NCBI GenBank assembly: GCA_051657245.1
Contig: JBOFKI010000060.1
Coordinates: forward strand, 1 to 22,675
Reading direction: 5' to 3'
Origin: JBOFFI01 sp051657245
GTDB taxonomy: Bacteria > Pseudomonadota > Alphaproteobacteria > Holosporales > JBOFFI01
Length of the DNA: 22,675 bases
The position numbers and the translations under genes were made by a program. The notes below the pieces were generated by a model. That model did no database searches. It was given only the letters and a program-made list of their open reading frames with translations, and was not told where the DNA came from. Positions 15,955-22,675 of the stretch are shown piece by piece (positions within the stretch are counted from its first letter, which is position 1; every line of letters begins with the position of its first letter).

Positions 15955-16191
15955 CTAATCATAATGATCAAGAGGTTGAGTCTTCATCTTCTCATCCATC
16001 TTCACCATGAAAGCAATGGCTTGCCGCTGCTCATCTTCACTGAGATTTTTGAGATAAGTTTGAATTGTTAAATTTTCTTCCCCAGACCACCTTTTAAAAA
16101 TTTCTTCAAATTTCTCCAGAGTTATACCTGAAGGAAGCGCAGGAGACCCGCAAGCGGTGAAAAGGGGGTATTTAGTTGAAAGATCGCTCAT
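15955..16191 (-). CDS. Small protein of unknown function (78 aa)
   Basis: A 78-residue soluble, helical protein (MSDLSTKYPLFTACGS at the start, KMKTQPLDHYD at the end) with no recognised domain and no signal or membrane segment. GAGGAAGG stands 4 nt before the ATG, a good ribosome site, and a perfect 23-nt dyad lies 22 nt upstream. The composition is balanced and looks like a real gene. It precedes mutY by 90 nt, but there is no evidence of a shared function. Confidence 0.55.
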   Translation of the reverse strand: MSDLSTKYPLFTACGSPALPSGITLEKFEEIFKRWSGEENLTIQTYLKNLSEDEQRQAIAFMVKMDEKMKTQPLDHYD

Positions 16192-16212
16192 AACGCCTTC
16201 CTCTTTTATGCC

Positions 16213-16235
16213 TATAGGTTTTTCAAAAACCTATA
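16213..16235. promoter_or_regulatory. Perfect 23-nt palindrome upstream of the 78-aa gene
   Basis: TATAGGTTTTT (16213-16223) and AAAAACCTATA (16225-16235) are exact inverted copies around one base. The loop is too short for an ideal RNA hairpin and no T run follows directly on either strand. A protein-binding operator is at least as likely as a terminator for the upstream broken gene. Confidence 0.5.
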
Positions 16236-16266
16236 TACTCCCCCTTTTTTTAAAATTTGATGAAGG

Positions 16267-16983
16267 TCATTCCGTCGGCGTTTTTTCAACAAAATTAAAT
16301 TCTAAGACACCTCTGCGCCCAGAAAATCTCGTCCACACTTCTTCATTTTCACGCACGTCCTTTTGGGATCCAGAGAAAGAAGTGTAAGCAATTCCCTTAA
16401 CATTTTCCATAATCTCTTTTTCGATATCACAGACAGAAGACTCAGATAAAGTCACTTTTATTCCCCTTAAATTCTTGGGAACAAAAATCTCAAGAAAATC
16501 TAGAGAAACATTCTGAGTTCCCCCTGAAGAAGCGTTTTTTGAATTTTGGGAATTTTTTTTGGGGTTTGAGAGAAATGAAAGATTTTCAAAAACCGAGAAG
16601 GGGTCAGCTCCTCCTGAAAAAAAATTTTCGAAGATCTCGCTTTTTTGCCCACCAACATGGATTGTGCGCACGTCCCCAACGTGCACATTACGCGATCCTA
16701 TGATAGATACATTTCCATCTTTAGCTGAAACAGAGGCTTTTGTTTTTTCTAGGGGCTTTTGATCTCTGATTTTTAGAACACCTTCTTTTAGAAAAAAAGA
16801 AGGTTTTTCTCCATTCCACTTAACGACGATACCGTCCTCCTCGCACTGCTTAATCTTTAAAGAAGCGTTTACCTTTACATCAACATCTTGGGCCTTTAGA
16901 ACCCCGAGCTAGCCTGCAAAGGTTTGAGAAACAAAAAACGTTAATACAACAGATAAAGCAACGTTATTCAGGTTTACCTTCAT
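16267..16983 (-). pseudogene. Secreted protein gene broken by an in-frame amber codon
   Basis: An ATG at 16983, with GGGGA about 10 nt upstream, opens a typical signal peptide (MKVNLNNVALSVVLTFFVSQ, then TFAG). Codon 25 is TAG (16909-16911). The same frame then stays open for 213 more codons to a TGA at 16267-16269, with no ATG, GTG or TTG until the GTG at 16686. The downstream part looks like a normal exported beta-rich protein: DVDVKVNASLKIKQCEEDG, then KDGNVSIIGSRNVHVGDVRT, then a low-complexity Ser/Asn/Gly stretch, then IKVTLSESSVCDIEKEIMEN and a closing GVLEFNFVEKTPTE. The pattern loosely recalls the GIN/DUF2807 head domain of surface proteins, a weak match. A recent nonsense mutation is the simplest reading; amber readthrough is the alternative. 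Confidence 0.75.
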
Positions 16984-17132
16984 AAAATATTTTCCCCATT
17001 CTTAAATGTTTTCTAAACAACTTAACAGCTAATTTTATGATTAATAAATCAATATACAAAAGTATTTTATATTAACTAGATGTTTATATTCACATTTTTT
17101 TAAGAAGAATGATGAGAGCTCTATAAGTTATT

Positions 17133-18521
17133 CTATTCAGGCCAAACACATGCTAAACCATGGCTTTCCAGAAGTGTTTCAAGGGTCTCTTTGCGTGCTT
17201 CAAGGCCTTCTGGTGTAGATGCTTCGCACCGCATTGCAAGACATGCTTGGGTTTGGGAAGCTCGTAAAATCCACCAACCGTCTTCATCCTCTACACGGAT
17301 CCCATCCAAATCTTCAAACGCAACCCCTGTTTCTTGGAGATAAGCCCGAATTTTTTCAATGACTTGAAATTTTTTATCCTCTGCACAAGGCAAGCGGATC
17401 TCAGGCGTAGAATAGCGCAGGGGAAGCTTTTGTCGCCAAGCACTGAGATCCATGGGATCTCTACTTAAAAAAGCCAAAAAACGAAGCGCCGCATAAATGC
17501 CATCGTCATACCCCGGATGTAAATCTGTGAAGAAAAAATGTCCGCTCATTTCTCCCCCCACCAAAGCGCCATTTTTTTTCATGCAAGCCTTCACATGCAC
17601 ATGGCCCGTTTTGGAAAGACTGGGGGTTGCATTTAAATCACTTAGCCAATTTGACAAAATTGGACTGCATTTTACATCTTGGACGAAAGTAAGGTTAGCA
17701 TGGCTGTTGAGTAAATTGAACACAAAAAAAGCAAGAGCTTCGTCGCCAGGCCAAGCGACTCCCTGTTCATCCATGACGACCAAGCGATCTGCATCCCCAT
17801 CAAACGCAACCCCTACTCGGCATCTTTCTTTTTGAACAAGGTCTCGAAGCCCATCCAAGCTGCCAGGCGCCATGGGATCAGGAGAGCGAGAGAGAAACCT
17901 CCCGTCCACTGAACCATGTATCAGGTGATGCGTTCCCGGCAATTCAGCTATAATTTCCCTGAGCACAATGCCAGCTGCGCCATTTCCAGGGTCCCAAGCA
18001 ACGGATAAGGGCTCATCTCCCCACGCCAGGCGATCCAGCAGATCAAAGCGATAATTTTTCAGGAGGTCTAGCACTTCAAAGCGCCCCTCCACTTGGTTTT
18101 CAATGAAATCTTCCGCTTCAATCAATTTTAAAAGTCGTTGAAGTTGATCGCCAAAAAAAGGTTGGCCATGAAAGGTAAATTTGAAACCATTTTCATCAGA
18201 TGGGTTATGGGAACCCGTCACCATCACCCCAGCATCTGCTTTTGCATAGCGCTCCGCCCAATAAAGAAAAGGCGTTGGCCCCAACCCTACAGAGAGCACA
18301 TTCACACCTGATTCCCGAAGCCCCTTAATGAGCCCTTGCTCAAGATCTGGAGAACTGAGGCGACCATCCCTTGCGACACAAACGGTCTTGCCGCTCGAAC
18401 GTCTTAAAATGGTTCCAAAAGAGCGTCCAACGTGAAAAGCCACCTGGGAGTCTAAATCAAAACCGATACGTCCCCGAATATCATAGTCTCTAAAAATGGT
18501 AGGAGAAGGTGAATCAATCAT
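17133..18521 (-). CDS. pgm: Phosphomannomutase/phosphoglucomutase
   Basis: A 462-residue alpha-D-phosphohexomutase of the AlgC/ManB type. The phospho-serine loop is VTGSHNPSDENGFKF with Ser104. The metal loop is AFDGDADRLVVMD (Asp241, 243, 245). The sugar-binding loop is GGEMSGHFFF (322-331). The phosphate-binding C-terminal loop is near RASQTQACLAMRCE. The enzyme interconverts hexose 6- and 1-phosphates. Beside galU and ugd the likely role is glucose 6-phosphate to glucose 1-phosphate for UDP-glucose, although mannose substrates are also typical for this subgroup. It is the last gene of the galU-ugd-pgm run, 13 nt behind ugd. Confidence 0.93.
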   Translation of the reverse strand: MIDSPSPTIFRDYDIRGRIGFDLDSQVAFHVGRSFGTILRRSSGKTVCVARDGRLSSPDLEQGLIKGLRESGVNVLSVGLGPTPFLYWAERYAKADAGVMVTGSHNPSDENGFKFTFHGQPFFGDQLQRLLKLIEAEDFIENQVEGRFEVLDLLKNYRFDLLDRLAWGDEPLSVAWDPGNGAAGIVLREIIAELPGTHHLIHGSVDGRFLSRSPDPMAPGSLDGLRDLVQKERCRVGVAFDGDADRLVVMDEQGVAWPGDEALAFFVFNLLNSHANLTFVQDVKCSPILSNWLSDLNATPSLSKTGHVHVKACMKKNGALVGGEMSGHFFFTDLHPGYDDGIYAALRFLAFLSRDPMDLSAWRQKLPLRYSTPEIRLPCAEDKKFQVIEKIRAYLQETGVAFEDLDGIRVEDEDGWWILRASQTQACLAMRCEASTPEGLEARKETLETLLESHGLACVWPE

Positions 18522-18534
18522 ATGAGCCCCGGCC

Positions 18535-19878
18535 TTAAGCAGCCTCCGTTACGGAAAGGCAATCTAATGGCCGCACATCCTTTCTGCCAATTGAGATGTA
18601 AGTAAAACCCGCAAGCAGCATATCTTCTGGCGCGTATATATTTCGTAAATCTACCACAAGAGGCGCCTTAAGATGTTCTTTCAGCTTTACAAAATCTAAA
18701 GCAGAGAAAGCATCCCATTCCGTTAAGATGACCAATCCATCTGAATCTTTAGCCGCCGCGTAACTATCCTGACACCAGGTGACGCCTTGAAAAATAGTTT
18801 TTCCTTCCTCCATCCCTTCCGGATCATAGGCACGCAAGGCTGCTCCCCTCTCTTGCAACATAGGAAGGATGGTCAGGCTGGGGCTGTCGCGAAGATCATC
18901 CGTATTAGCTTTGAACGTAACACCTAGAATAGCGAGGGTTTTGCCATGAAGGCTTCCGCCACAGGCTCGCTCAATCTTTTCAACCATACGCTGTTTGGTC
19001 TGTAGGTTAGATTGAATAGCTGTCTCAACCAACGGAAGAGACGTTCCTGATCGCTGAGCCGTGCGAACCAAGGCTTGGGTGTCTTTAGGGAAGCAAGACC
19101 CCCCATATCCAGGCCCCGCTTGCAAGAATTGCTTACCAATCCTTTGGTCCAGCCCCATGCCGTGGGCCACATCGTCTACATCAGCCCCCACTTTTTCACA
19201 CAAGTGGGCAATTTCGTTGATAAAAGAGACTTTCATCGCCAGAAAAGCGTTTGAAGCATATTTAATAAGCTCTGACGTTTCACAGGTTGTGGCGATAAAA
19301 GGAACGCCTTTGCGCGTGAGATGTCCATAAAGAGCCTCCAGACGATCTATAACCTCTGGTGTGTCCGCCCCCACCACAATCCGATCTGGCGTCATGAAAT
19401 CTTGGATTGCAGAGCCTTCCCTCAAAAATTCAGGATTCGAAGCAATGTGAAAAAGTGTTTTCCGATTGACGGAGCGAATCTGCTTTTCAAGCTCTTGGCT
19501 TGTGCCAACAGGAACAGTAGATTTGGTGACGATGATAACGCCTTCTTTCAAAAAAGGAGCGATTTGCCTGACCACCTCATAGACAGCAGATAGGTCAGCA
19601 TCACCTTCATCCGTGGAAGGCGTTCCCACAGCAATCAACACCACATCGCTCTTTGAGATCGCATCCTTCAACTGAGTTGTGAAAGAAAGGGTATGCTTCC
19701 TCAGGCCTTTACGCACCAACTCCGACAAACCAGGCTCATAAAAGGGAACCTGACCTTTCTCAAGGGCCTGAATTTTTGCGACATCTCGATCTATACACGT
19801 CACAGACCATCCAAAATCAGCAAAACAAGCCCCTGTGACAAGCCCTACGTACCCTGTACCTACAACTGAGATCTGCAT
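18535..19878 (-). CDS. ugd: UDP-glucose 6-dehydrogenase
   Basis: A 447-residue enzyme oxidising UDP-glucose to UDP-glucuronate with two NAD+. The Rossmann start MQISVVGTGYVGLVTGACFA binds NAD. Cys262 in GPGYGGSCFPKDT is the catalytic thiol, with Lys206 in SELIKYASNAFLAMK nearby. The C-terminal UDP-binding domain contains LGVTFKANTDDLRDSPS. Length is standard. It starts 2 nt after the galU stop and its stop lies 13 nt before pgm, so the three are one operon. UDP-glucuronate feeds capsule, exopolysaccharide or LPS sugars. Confidence 0.96.
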   Translation of the reverse strand: MQISVVGTGYVGLVTGACFADFGWSVTCIDRDVAKIQALEKGQVPFYEPGLSELVRKGLRKHTLSFTTQLKDAISKSDVVLIAVGTPSTDEGDADLSAVYEVVRQIAPFLKEGVIIVTKSTVPVGTSQELEKQIRSVNRKTLFHIASNPEFLREGSAIQDFMTPDRIVVGADTPEVIDRLEALYGHLTRKGVPFIATTCETSELIKYASNAFLAMKVSFINEIAHLCEKVGADVDDVAHGMGLDQRIGKQFLQAGPGYGGSCFPKDTQALVRTAQRSGTSLPLVETAIQSNLQTKQRMVEKIERACGGSLHGKTLAILGVTFKANTDDLRDSPSLTILPMLQERGAALRAYDPEGMEEGKTIFQGVTWCQDSYAAAKDSDGLVILTEWDAFSALDFVKLKEHLKAPLVVDLRNIYAPEDMLLAGFTYISIGRKDVRPLDCLSVTEAA

Positions 19879-19880
19879 AA

Positions 19881-20777
19881 CTAAGTTTCCTCCTTCATCT
19901 GTTCATTCGCCAATTTACGAATCAACCGTCGTGTTGATGCTTGAAAATCAGGACGATCCAAAGCACACCGAATCGTTGCTTCCAACATGCCTTCTTTATT
20001 TCCGCAATCAAACCGTGTTCCTTCAAAACGAAATCCACAGGTTGGGTGGTCAGATAAAGAAGCTGCGATGGCATCTGTCAGCTGAATTTCCCCACCTGTT
20101 CCACGATCCTGTTGGGCAAGGTAGGTAAAAATTTCTGGTTTGAGAAGATAGCGCCCCACAACCGCCCAAGTTGAAGGAGCTTCCTGGGGAGCCGGCTTTT
20201 CAACAATATGTTTGAGGGAGATAGTTTGGCCATTCACTTCCAACGGATCCAGCACACCGTACTTAGACGTTTCCTCCCGTGGCACATCCATTACAGCCAA
20301 AGCTTGAAAGCCTGTTTGGTTAAACACTTCTATCATTTGCTGCAAGCAGGGCTTGCCTTGATTTAAGATAAAATCATCCGCCAATAGCACTGCAAAAGGC
20401 TCATCCCCCACCAAAGACCTTGCGCACCCCACCGCATGCCCAAGCCCTAGAGGCTCTTGCTGACGCACATAAGAGACCTGCCCCGGTTTCAGGGAGAGTG
20501 AGCGAATCAAATGTAAGAAATCTGTTTTTCTTTGCTTTTCTAAAAAAGCTTCCAATTCTAAAGACCGATCAAAATGGTCCTCAATAGCTGCTTTTCCACG
20601 CCCCGTCACAAAAATCAGCTCTTCAATACCCGAGGCCAACGCCTCCTCAACAGCATATTGAATCAGCGGTTTATCCAAAAGGGGGAGCATCTCTTTAGGC
20701 ATTGCCTTAGTCGCAGGGAGAAATCGGGTTCCATATCCCCCGACAGGAAAAACAGCTTTTCGAATGGGCTTTGGCAT
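19881..20777 (-). CDS. galU: UTP-glucose-1-phosphate uridylyltransferase
   Basis: A 298-residue nucleotidyltransferase making UDP-glucose from UTP and glucose 1-phosphate. The nucleotide loop is GGYGTRFLPATKAMPKEMLP, followed by KPLIQYAVEEAL; FAVLLADDF carries the metal Asp, and the uridine/sugar region has IVEKPAPQEAPS and GGEIQLTDAI. I start at the ATG at 20777 (MPKPIRKAVFP), which has AAGG 6-7 nt upstream and matches homologues, rather than at 20801 or a TTG at 20822. It heads the galU-ugd-pgm operon. A tRNA gene ends 128 nt upstream on the same strand. Confidence 0.95.
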   Translation of the reverse strand: MPKPIRKAVFPVGGYGTRFLPATKAMPKEMLPLLDKPLIQYAVEEALASGIEELIFVTGRGKAAIEDHFDRSLELEAFLEKQRKTDFLHLIRSLSLKPGQVSYVRQQEPLGLGHAVGCARSLVGDEPFAVLLADDFILNQGKPCLQQMIEVFNQTGFQALAVMDVPREETSKYGVLDPLEVNGQTISLKHIVEKPAPQEAPSTWAVVGRYLLKPEIFTYLAQQDRGTGGEIQLTDAIAASLSDHPTCGFRFEGTRFDCGNKEGMLEATIRCALDRPDFQASTRRLIRKLANEQMKEET

Positions 20778-20905
20778 GGCGTGCCTTGTTTTTTCTTTCA
20801 TTAAATTTTTAAAAATCCACAAGGGCCCCAGGATAAACGATAATACCTCGACGAAGCAATGGTTTCGTAAGACTTTGATTTCTGCCCTAAAGAATATACA
20901 AAAAA

Positions 20906-20982
20906 TGGCGCGCCCGAAGGGATTCGAACCCCTGACCTTTGCCTCCGGAGGGCAACGCTCTATCCAGCTGAGCTACGGGCGC
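20906..20982 (-). tRNA. tRNA-Arg (anticodon CCG), CCA encoded
   Basis: A 77-nt cloverleaf. Acceptor GCGCCCG pairs with CGGGCGC, followed by discriminator G and an encoded CCA. The D arm is GCTC/GAGC with AGCTGGATA. The anticodon stem TTGCC/GGCAA encloses CTCCGGA, giving anticodon CCG, which reads CGG arginine codons. The T arm has loop TTCGAAT. Six T follow the CCA and may end the transcript. Confidence 0.97.
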
Positions 20983-21127
20983 CCTTAAGTCTTAGTTTCT
21001 TGTTCACCAGAAGCATGGTAGACTCAAAAAACATAAGATGCTGAAAAAGTGTCCCCATTCTATACGCAACGGGGAAGGCTTGCCAAGCGTTTTTTACGTG
21101 CAATCCAACGGGAGGAGGCAAAAACCC

Positions 21128-21328
21128 ATGGGTGAAACACACAAAACAGCGACACATGTAACTGGATCTTCCCACCTTTTTGAAGAGGTGTGGTTAGAAG
21201 AAGAACAGGTATTTTGCTCAGGAGAAGCGCTCAAAGGACATCCTGGTGTTTATCTTCATCTAGGAAAAGAGGGACATGTCGTCTGTCCCTATTGTAGCAA
21301 ATATTTCCGTAGAAAAAACCGTTCTTGA
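21128..21328 (+). CDS. zf-CHCC zinc-finger protein (NDUFS6-like)
   Basis: A 66-residue protein. The start at 21128 (MGETHKTATHVTGSSHLF) is chosen over an in-frame ATG at 21038 because GGGAGGAGG lies about 10 nt upstream and family members begin near here. Cys30, His38, Cys53 and Cys56, within GHPGVYLHLGKEGHVVCPYC, form the Cys-His-Cys-Cys zinc site of the zf-CHCC family. The mitochondrial homologue NDUFS6 is an accessory subunit of respiratory complex I, and small alphaproteobacterial versions are thought to serve the same complex. No complex I genes are in the window. The basic tail RRKNRS is normal. Confidence 0.88.
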   Translation: MGETHKTATHVTGSSHLFEEVWLEEEQVFCSGEALKGHPGVYLHLGKEGHVVCPYCSKYFRRKNRS

Positions 21329-21336
21329 AGAAAAAT

Positions 21337-21984
21337 TTAGCGCTTTAAGCGGCGTCGATGCCATACGATTTGATATACAGACTTGACTTTAAGCACCTCT
21401 GTAGGTGCTTGTGTGCTGTTATCGTGAAAAGCTCTCATCATAAGCATATTAGCGGCCTGGATGCCAATAAATTGACGAACAGAGAACGTGTTATTTGAAT
21501 CTTGAACGATCAACGGCATCTGGAGGAGTGTTTTTAATTTTCCTACCGAAGCTTCGACACCTGCAATCCAATCACCTTTTTGAAAAAAAGGTTCCATTTC
21601 ATGAGTCTTAATTGCGAAAGAAATGAACCTCGACCGTGGCCGTTGATAACAAGCTTGAAGCAGCGCGATTTCTTGGGCTAGATAGTCTTCTTCTCCCAAT
21701 TTATGAGAAGAAAACGGCGTAATTTTCCGGATAGGAGACGGCTCCTCACCCCGCAACAACCACGCCTGAGTACATCCAATTCCCCGCTGATGGAAAATTT
21801 TTGCTAAAAGATTCGCACCTTTCCCGGTTAAAGGAGATACATCATTCTCCCAAGCTTTAAGGGTGCTTTCGCTGATGCCTGTTTCTTGACAAAAAAGCTG
21901 GCGTGACGAAGCACAAAAGGCTCGGATAGCCCTGAGCCGACTTCCAGGCGTTAAATATATATTTTCTTTTTTTTTGGCACACAC
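21337..21984 (-). CDS. XRE-family regulator with degenerate S24-like domain
   Basis: A 215-residue protein beginning at GTG (AAGGA 9-10 nt upstream). Residues about 14-62 are a helix-turn-helix of the XRE/Cro type (LRAIRAFCASSRQLFCQETG, then ISESTLKAWEND). Residues about 118-205 resemble the LexA/CI S24 domain: FAIKTHEMEPFFQKGDWIAG lines up with the x-x-S-M-x-P-x-x-x-x-G-D box. The catalytic Ser is replaced by Glu129, and the position of the dyad Lys appears to be Arg170 in SVRQF. It should therefore bind DNA and perhaps sense a ligand or dimerise, but not self-cleave. It resembles phage repressors, yet no phage gene is nearby. Its target is unknown; the structured region upstream is a natural candidate for autoregulation. 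Confidence 0.75.
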   Translation of the reverse strand: MCAKKKENIYLTPGSRLRAIRAFCASSRQLFCQETGISESTLKAWENDVSPLTGKGANLLAKIFHQRGIGCTQAWLLRGEEPSPIRKITPFSSHKLGEEDYLAQEIALLQACYQRPRSRFISFAIKTHEMEPFFQKGDWIAGVEASVGKLKTLLQMPLIVQDSNNTFSVRQFIGIQAANMLMMRAFHDNSTQAPTEVLKVKSVYQIVWHRRRLKR

Positions 21985-22130
21985 GGCTCAGAATCCTTAC
22001 CCTATGGAGCATGTAGGTAACAGCATAAGGCTTAAGGATAAACTTTTCATAAAAAACAGGTCAAATAGACGAAAATAACCCAGCAAAAAGACATAGGTTG
22101 ATTTCTATAAGACATTTTAGTATGATAGAA

Positions 22131-22256
22131 ATAGGCCCCAACGCGAGCAGAGAAACGATGGGGCCCAGCACTACAAAGCTTAACGCTCGTAGACAAAGAA
22201 TAAGGGAGGCACAAGGGAAGATCAAAAATCTTCCAACTCATTCTTTGCAGAACGAG
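22131..22256. ncRNA. Candidate structured RNA: two strong adjacent hairpins
   Basis: Hairpin 1: GGCCCCA (22134-22140) with TGGGGCC (22159-22165). Hairpin 2 has three stacked perfect helices: CTCGT (22186-22190) with ACGAG (22252-22256), CAAAGAAT (22194-22201) with ATTCTTTG (22240-22247), and GGAAGAT (22216-22222) with ATCTTCC (22228-22234). The asymmetric inner loop is 14 and 5 nt. This much exact pairing in a gene-free stretch suggests a functional RNA, or a small inverted-repeat element. Strand is not certain. It does not match tmRNA, SRP RNA or RNase P consensus motifs I can recall; 6S RNA cannot be excluded. Confidence 0.45.
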
Positions 22257-22324
22257 ACTACATTAAAAAATCTATAAAAATCAAGACATTTTTTCTTTTT
22301 TTATTCTACTTTTCATAGCGTTAG

Positions 22325-22349
22325 ACAAATAAAAATATTTTTTATTTGT
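22325..22349 (-). terminator. A/T-rich hairpin downstream of the gene fragment
   Basis: ACAAATAAAAA (22325-22335) and TTTTTATTTGT (22339-22349) are exact inverted copies around TAT. It lies 8 nt behind the stop of the 22358-22555 frame, the position expected of a terminator. A/T-only stems are weak, so the role is tentative. Confidence 0.4.
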
Positions 22350-22357
22350 TTAAAAAA

Positions 22358-22555
22358 TTATTTCATTAAATAATAAAAAAAACAACATGTCATTTTTGTC
22401 AAAAATTTTGATAAAAATACCTTAAAATATGTCTCTTTTGAAATTTTTTCTGGATTCTTGGCATTCAAAAAATCTTCTAAATATTTAATCCGAGATTGTG
22501 ATGGCATGTTATCGAGAGACTTATTATCAAGGAGAAGTCTAGATAGTGTCGTCAA
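22358..22555 (-). pseudogene. Possible 3' gene fragment cut by the IS insertion
   Basis: A 65-codon open frame runs from inside the IS end (TTG at 22555) to a stop at 22358. It reads LSRLLLDNKSLDNMPSQSRI, then KYLEDFLNAKNPEKISKETY, and ends KMTCCFFYYLMK. The frame enters from the IS boundary without a proper start codon, which is what a truncated gene would look like. A hairpin follows the stop. An internal ATG (22507) has no ribosome site. No family is recognised, and chance cannot be excluded in such AT-rich sequence. Confidence 0.3.
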
Positions 22556-22558
22556 AAG
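22545..22558. repeat. Putative left terminal inverted repeat of the second IS5-type element
   Basis: AGTGTCGTCAAAAG, 54 nt before the transposase start, partly matches the inverted end at 120-133. A TA dinucleotide is at 22544-22545, a target often used by this IS group. Confidence 0.35.
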
Positions 22559-22611
22559 ATTTTTTTTATGTTAGGATGATATGTAGAATCAATCAAAAAA
22601 AGGATTTTTTT

Positions 22612-22675
22612 ATGACAGCTTCTCATCGACGTCACGATATTTCTGATCACGTATGGAGCCTTTTAGAGCCCCACT
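22612..22675 (+). CDS. IS5-type transposase, N-terminal fragment (cut by window edge)
   Basis: ATG at 22612 with AGGA 9 nt upstream. The visible peptide MTASHRRHDISDHVWSLLEP matches the start of IS5-superfamily transposases, which typically open with a helix ending (D)x-x-W-x-x-(L/I)-x-P(L). The frame is open to the window end (21 codons). It has the same orientation as the transposase tail at base 1, and probably belongs to the same IS type. Confidence 0.8.
   Translation, partial: MTASHRRHDISDHVWSLLEPH

Larger units (their letters stand above)
21985..22611. other. 627-bp region without a confident gene
   Basis: Between the XRE regulator and the terminal transposase the sequence is AT-rich. 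It holds the two-hairpin element at 22131-22256, a long A/T dyad at 22325-22349, a possible gene fragment at 22358-22555 and the left end of the IS. I see no tRNA, no rRNA and no known riboswitch. Confidence 0.5.

Noticed and set aside
16267..16686. Independent 139-codon gene starting at the GTG at 16686
   Set aside because: The frame continues upstream in frame to a signal peptide interrupted only by one TAG, and the GTG has no ribosome site.
20906..20982. tRNA-Arg as an attachment site for an integrated element carrying the repressor-like gene
   Set aside because: No integrase, no second copy of the tRNA 3' end in the window, and the repressor-like gene is on the 5' side of the tRNA.
22047..22241. 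64-codon minus-strand frame
   Set aside because: It is coextensive with the hairpin region, lacks a ribosome site, and its peptide is not protein-like; the RNA structure explains the segment better.
22131..22256. tmRNA, SRP RNA or RNase P RNA
   Set aside because: The tag-coding region, the SRP GGAA-loop motif and the RNase P P4 motif are not found. 6S RNA has too little primary sequence signal to decide by eye.
1..22675. Composite transposon spanning the whole window
   Set aside because: The interior is dominated by ordinary housekeeping genes in normal alphaproteobacterial form, so two independent IS insertions are the simpler view.

Overview
The window reads as a chromosomal segment of an alphaproteobacterium with a moderately AT-rich, IS-bearing genome. 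A CckA-type hybrid histidine kinase, an NDUFS6-like zinc-finger protein and a J-domain protein of a type typical of Alphaproteobacteria all point to that class. The IS5-type transposase fragments, the isolated type VI secretion genes and the decayed secreted gene suggest a host-associated lineage, perhaps an amoeba symbiont of the Holosporales/Paracaedibacter kind. The lineage is inferred from general protein character; no rRNA gene is present to confirm it.

Layout. Bases 1-133 are the 3' end of an IS5-type element. A small exported acidic protein and a J-domain protein follow on the minus strand. Bases 1307-3863 (plus strand) carry the most unusual locus: one 645-codon gene in which the type VI sheath proteins TssB and TssC are fused, then a divergent Hcp-like tube gene and a terminator. 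No baseplate, membrane-complex, ClpV or spike gene is in the window. Bases 3912-6447 (minus) are a probable operon: RutE-type nitroreductase, extended SDR, TerC/Alx membrane protein. A highly structured divergent region (6448-6740) leads into yfgM-like, bamB and tsaD (plus), where bamB and tsaD overlap by 4 nt. A secreted protein of unknown function built from 70-residue repeats follows (10069-11406) and ends at a strong terminator.

From 11444 to 20777 everything is on the minus strand: rpe, cckA, mutY, a small unknown gene, a secreted-protein gene interrupted by an in-frame amber codon, and a pgm-ugd-galU operon (transcribed galU, ugd, pgm) that makes UDP-glucose and UDP-glucuronate for surface polysaccharide. 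A tRNA-Arg(CCG) gene, a zf-CHCC protein and an XRE regulator with a degenerate S24-like domain follow. The last 627 bases before the terminal transposase hold a strong nested hairpin region, possibly a small RNA, and a probable gene fragment cut by a second IS5-type element whose first 64 coding bases close the window.

The genes combine housekeeping functions (envelope assembly, t6A tRNA modification, oxidative DNA repair, pentose phosphate, cell-cycle signalling) with a few accessory items. The fused sheath gene is the best candidate for something not well described.
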